From: Arthrobacter psychrochitiniphilus
Lineage (GTDB): Bacteria; Actinomycetota; Actinomycetes; Actinomycetales; Micrococcaceae
Direction: 5' to 3'
Assembly: GCF_003185915.1 (NCBI RefSeq)
Contig: NZ_QHLZ01000004.1
Span: 62,001-126,000 of the forward strand
Length of the DNA: 64,000 nucleotides
A program made the position numbers and the translations under genes. The stretch's first letter is position 1; every line of letters begins with the position of its first letter. A model generated the notes under the pieces. The model had not been told where the DNA came from and did no database searches. It saw only the letters and a list, made by a program, of their open reading frames with translations. Shown piece after piece: positions 63,416 to 64,000 of the stretch.

Positions 63416-64000
63416 GCACTAAATGTCCTAGTTGTTTTCAGGAGATTACGGATCAGCAGGCGTTCTGGGTCTGTACTACAGGGCTATGCCCCACAGAGAC
63501 TGACGAAGTGGCTAGCGGATTCATGGGTTTCGAAGTCAAAAATGGTCCCAAAATATATCAGCCACCACCCGCTGATGCCGGTAAAAACTGGCGCCCGGCA
63601 GATACCGCCGCGTGCGGTGGCTGCAACGAACCGGCACAGGATGCATGCCCGCGCTGTCACTACGTGCTGCCTATTGATTGGCGTGTGGGGCGGGCTACGT
63701 GCATTGCCATGAGTGGCGCCCGGGCAACCGGGAAGTCACTTTATTTGGCTGTTTTGGTCAAAGAACTGAAGTACTTGATGAGCCTGCTCAATTGCTCGGT
63801 TGACTTTGCAGACAACCGTTCACGGGAGAAGTACACGGAAATTTATGAGAAGCCACTCTTCAAGGAGCGCGGCCTCATGAACCCCACCCCCAGCAATCTG
63901 CAGGCGGATTCGTACACCCGCGACCCGGTGATTTTGAGCCTTGGCATGGTCAATGGGGTGCGCCGTTTCCTCTCCATTCGCGACGTTGCGGGTGAGGACA
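63412..64000 (+). CDS. Zinc-ribbon P-loop GTPase of double-GTPase type (3' end outside window)
   Basis: The first 196 residues are visible. An N-terminal Cys-rich module has CPSC (5-8), Cys21 and Cys26, and CGGC plus CPRC further on, fitting two zinc ribbons. Walker A is SGARATGKS (residues 101-109) and the G3 motif is DVAGED (Asp191). This fits the double-GTPase family that pairs with GAP1 proteins. The ATG overlaps the preceding stop by 4 nt. Further members of the operon may lie beyond the window. Confidence 0.82.
   Translation, partial: MSTKCPSCFQEITDQQAFWVCTTGLCPTETDEVASGFMGFEVKNGPKIYQPPPADAGKNWRPADTAACGGCNEPAQDACPRCHYVLPIDWRVGRATCIAMSGARATGKSLYLAVLVKELKYLMSLLNCSVDFADNRSREKYTEIYEKPLFKERGLMNPTPSNLQADSYTRDPVILSLGMVNGVRRFLSIRDVAGED

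Noticed and set aside
1..64000. CRISPR arrays, tRNA, rRNA, transposases and prophage genes
   Set aside because: None were recognised on either strand; no spaced direct repeats or integrase or transposase motifs were seen.

Overview
The window looks like chromosomal DNA from a high-GC actinobacterium, most likely Micrococcaceae (Arthrobacter-like). Signs are GC-rich coding DNA, frequent GTG/TTG starts, NarL-type two-component pairs, LAxTG sortase-type surface enzymes, and a divergent lysG/lysE pair. No rRNA, tRNA, insertion sequence or CRISPR array was recognised. The family assignments are read by eye from sequence motifs; no database search was run.

Layout. 0-2 kb: a two-component pair (kinase truncated by the window edge). 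2.2-3.4 kb: secreted NlpC/P60 hydrolase. 3.7-11.7 kb: two very large secreted, wall-anchored glycosidases (GH31 and GH27) sharing C-terminal modules and an LAxTG anchor, separated by a strong hairpin terminator. 11.8-14.4 kb: small lipoprotein and a second two-component pair on the minus strand. 14.5 kb: a striking 55-nt palindrome. 14.6-17.6 kb: ABC-F protein and MFS transporter. 17.6-18.0 kb: broken PAP2 phosphatase gene. 18.2-22.1 kb: ABC transporter plus a third two-component pair. 22.2-33.7 kb: housekeeping and transport genes (M18 aminopeptidase, DUF1345 membrane protein, a nuclease-helicase fusion, TIGR01777 epimerase, MFS, PatB/MalY-like lyase, lysG/lysE). 33.7-35.4 kb: a hypothetical gene and an HNH/Excalibur surface nuclease candidate.

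35.4-46.6 kb, minus strand, holds a complete Ter-type stress operon. In transcription order: TerC-like (DUF475) membrane protein, three canonical TerD paralogs, TelA, a small unknown helical protein, a degenerate TerD, a Pro/Ala-rich TerA-like protein, then a predicted biosynthetic module (HpcH/CitE-like lyase, phosphoribosyltransferase/TRSP protein, StiP-type phosphoribosyltransferase-like protein, HAD phosphatase) with 4-nt overlaps at two of its junctions.

47.3 kb to beyond the window end, plus strand and divergent from the ter operon, is the most unusual part: a tightly packed run of at least eight genes. It encodes a small multispanning membrane protein, an exported one-pass von Willebrand factor A (vWA) protein, a giant bacterial tubulin-like protein, a large two-TM protein of unknown family, a cytosolic multi-domain protein with fibronectin-III-like strands, a GTPase-associated protein 1 (GAP1)-type protein, a second cytosolic vWA protein, and a zinc-ribbon P-loop GTPase of the double-GTPase type cut by the window edge. 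The layout suggests a membrane-anchored, nucleotide-driven assembly: the outer vWA sensor could relay through the membrane to a tubulin-like scaffold and a GAP1/GTPase switch. It is probably related to predicted NTP-dependent conflict or stress-response systems. Function is inferred from architecture only.
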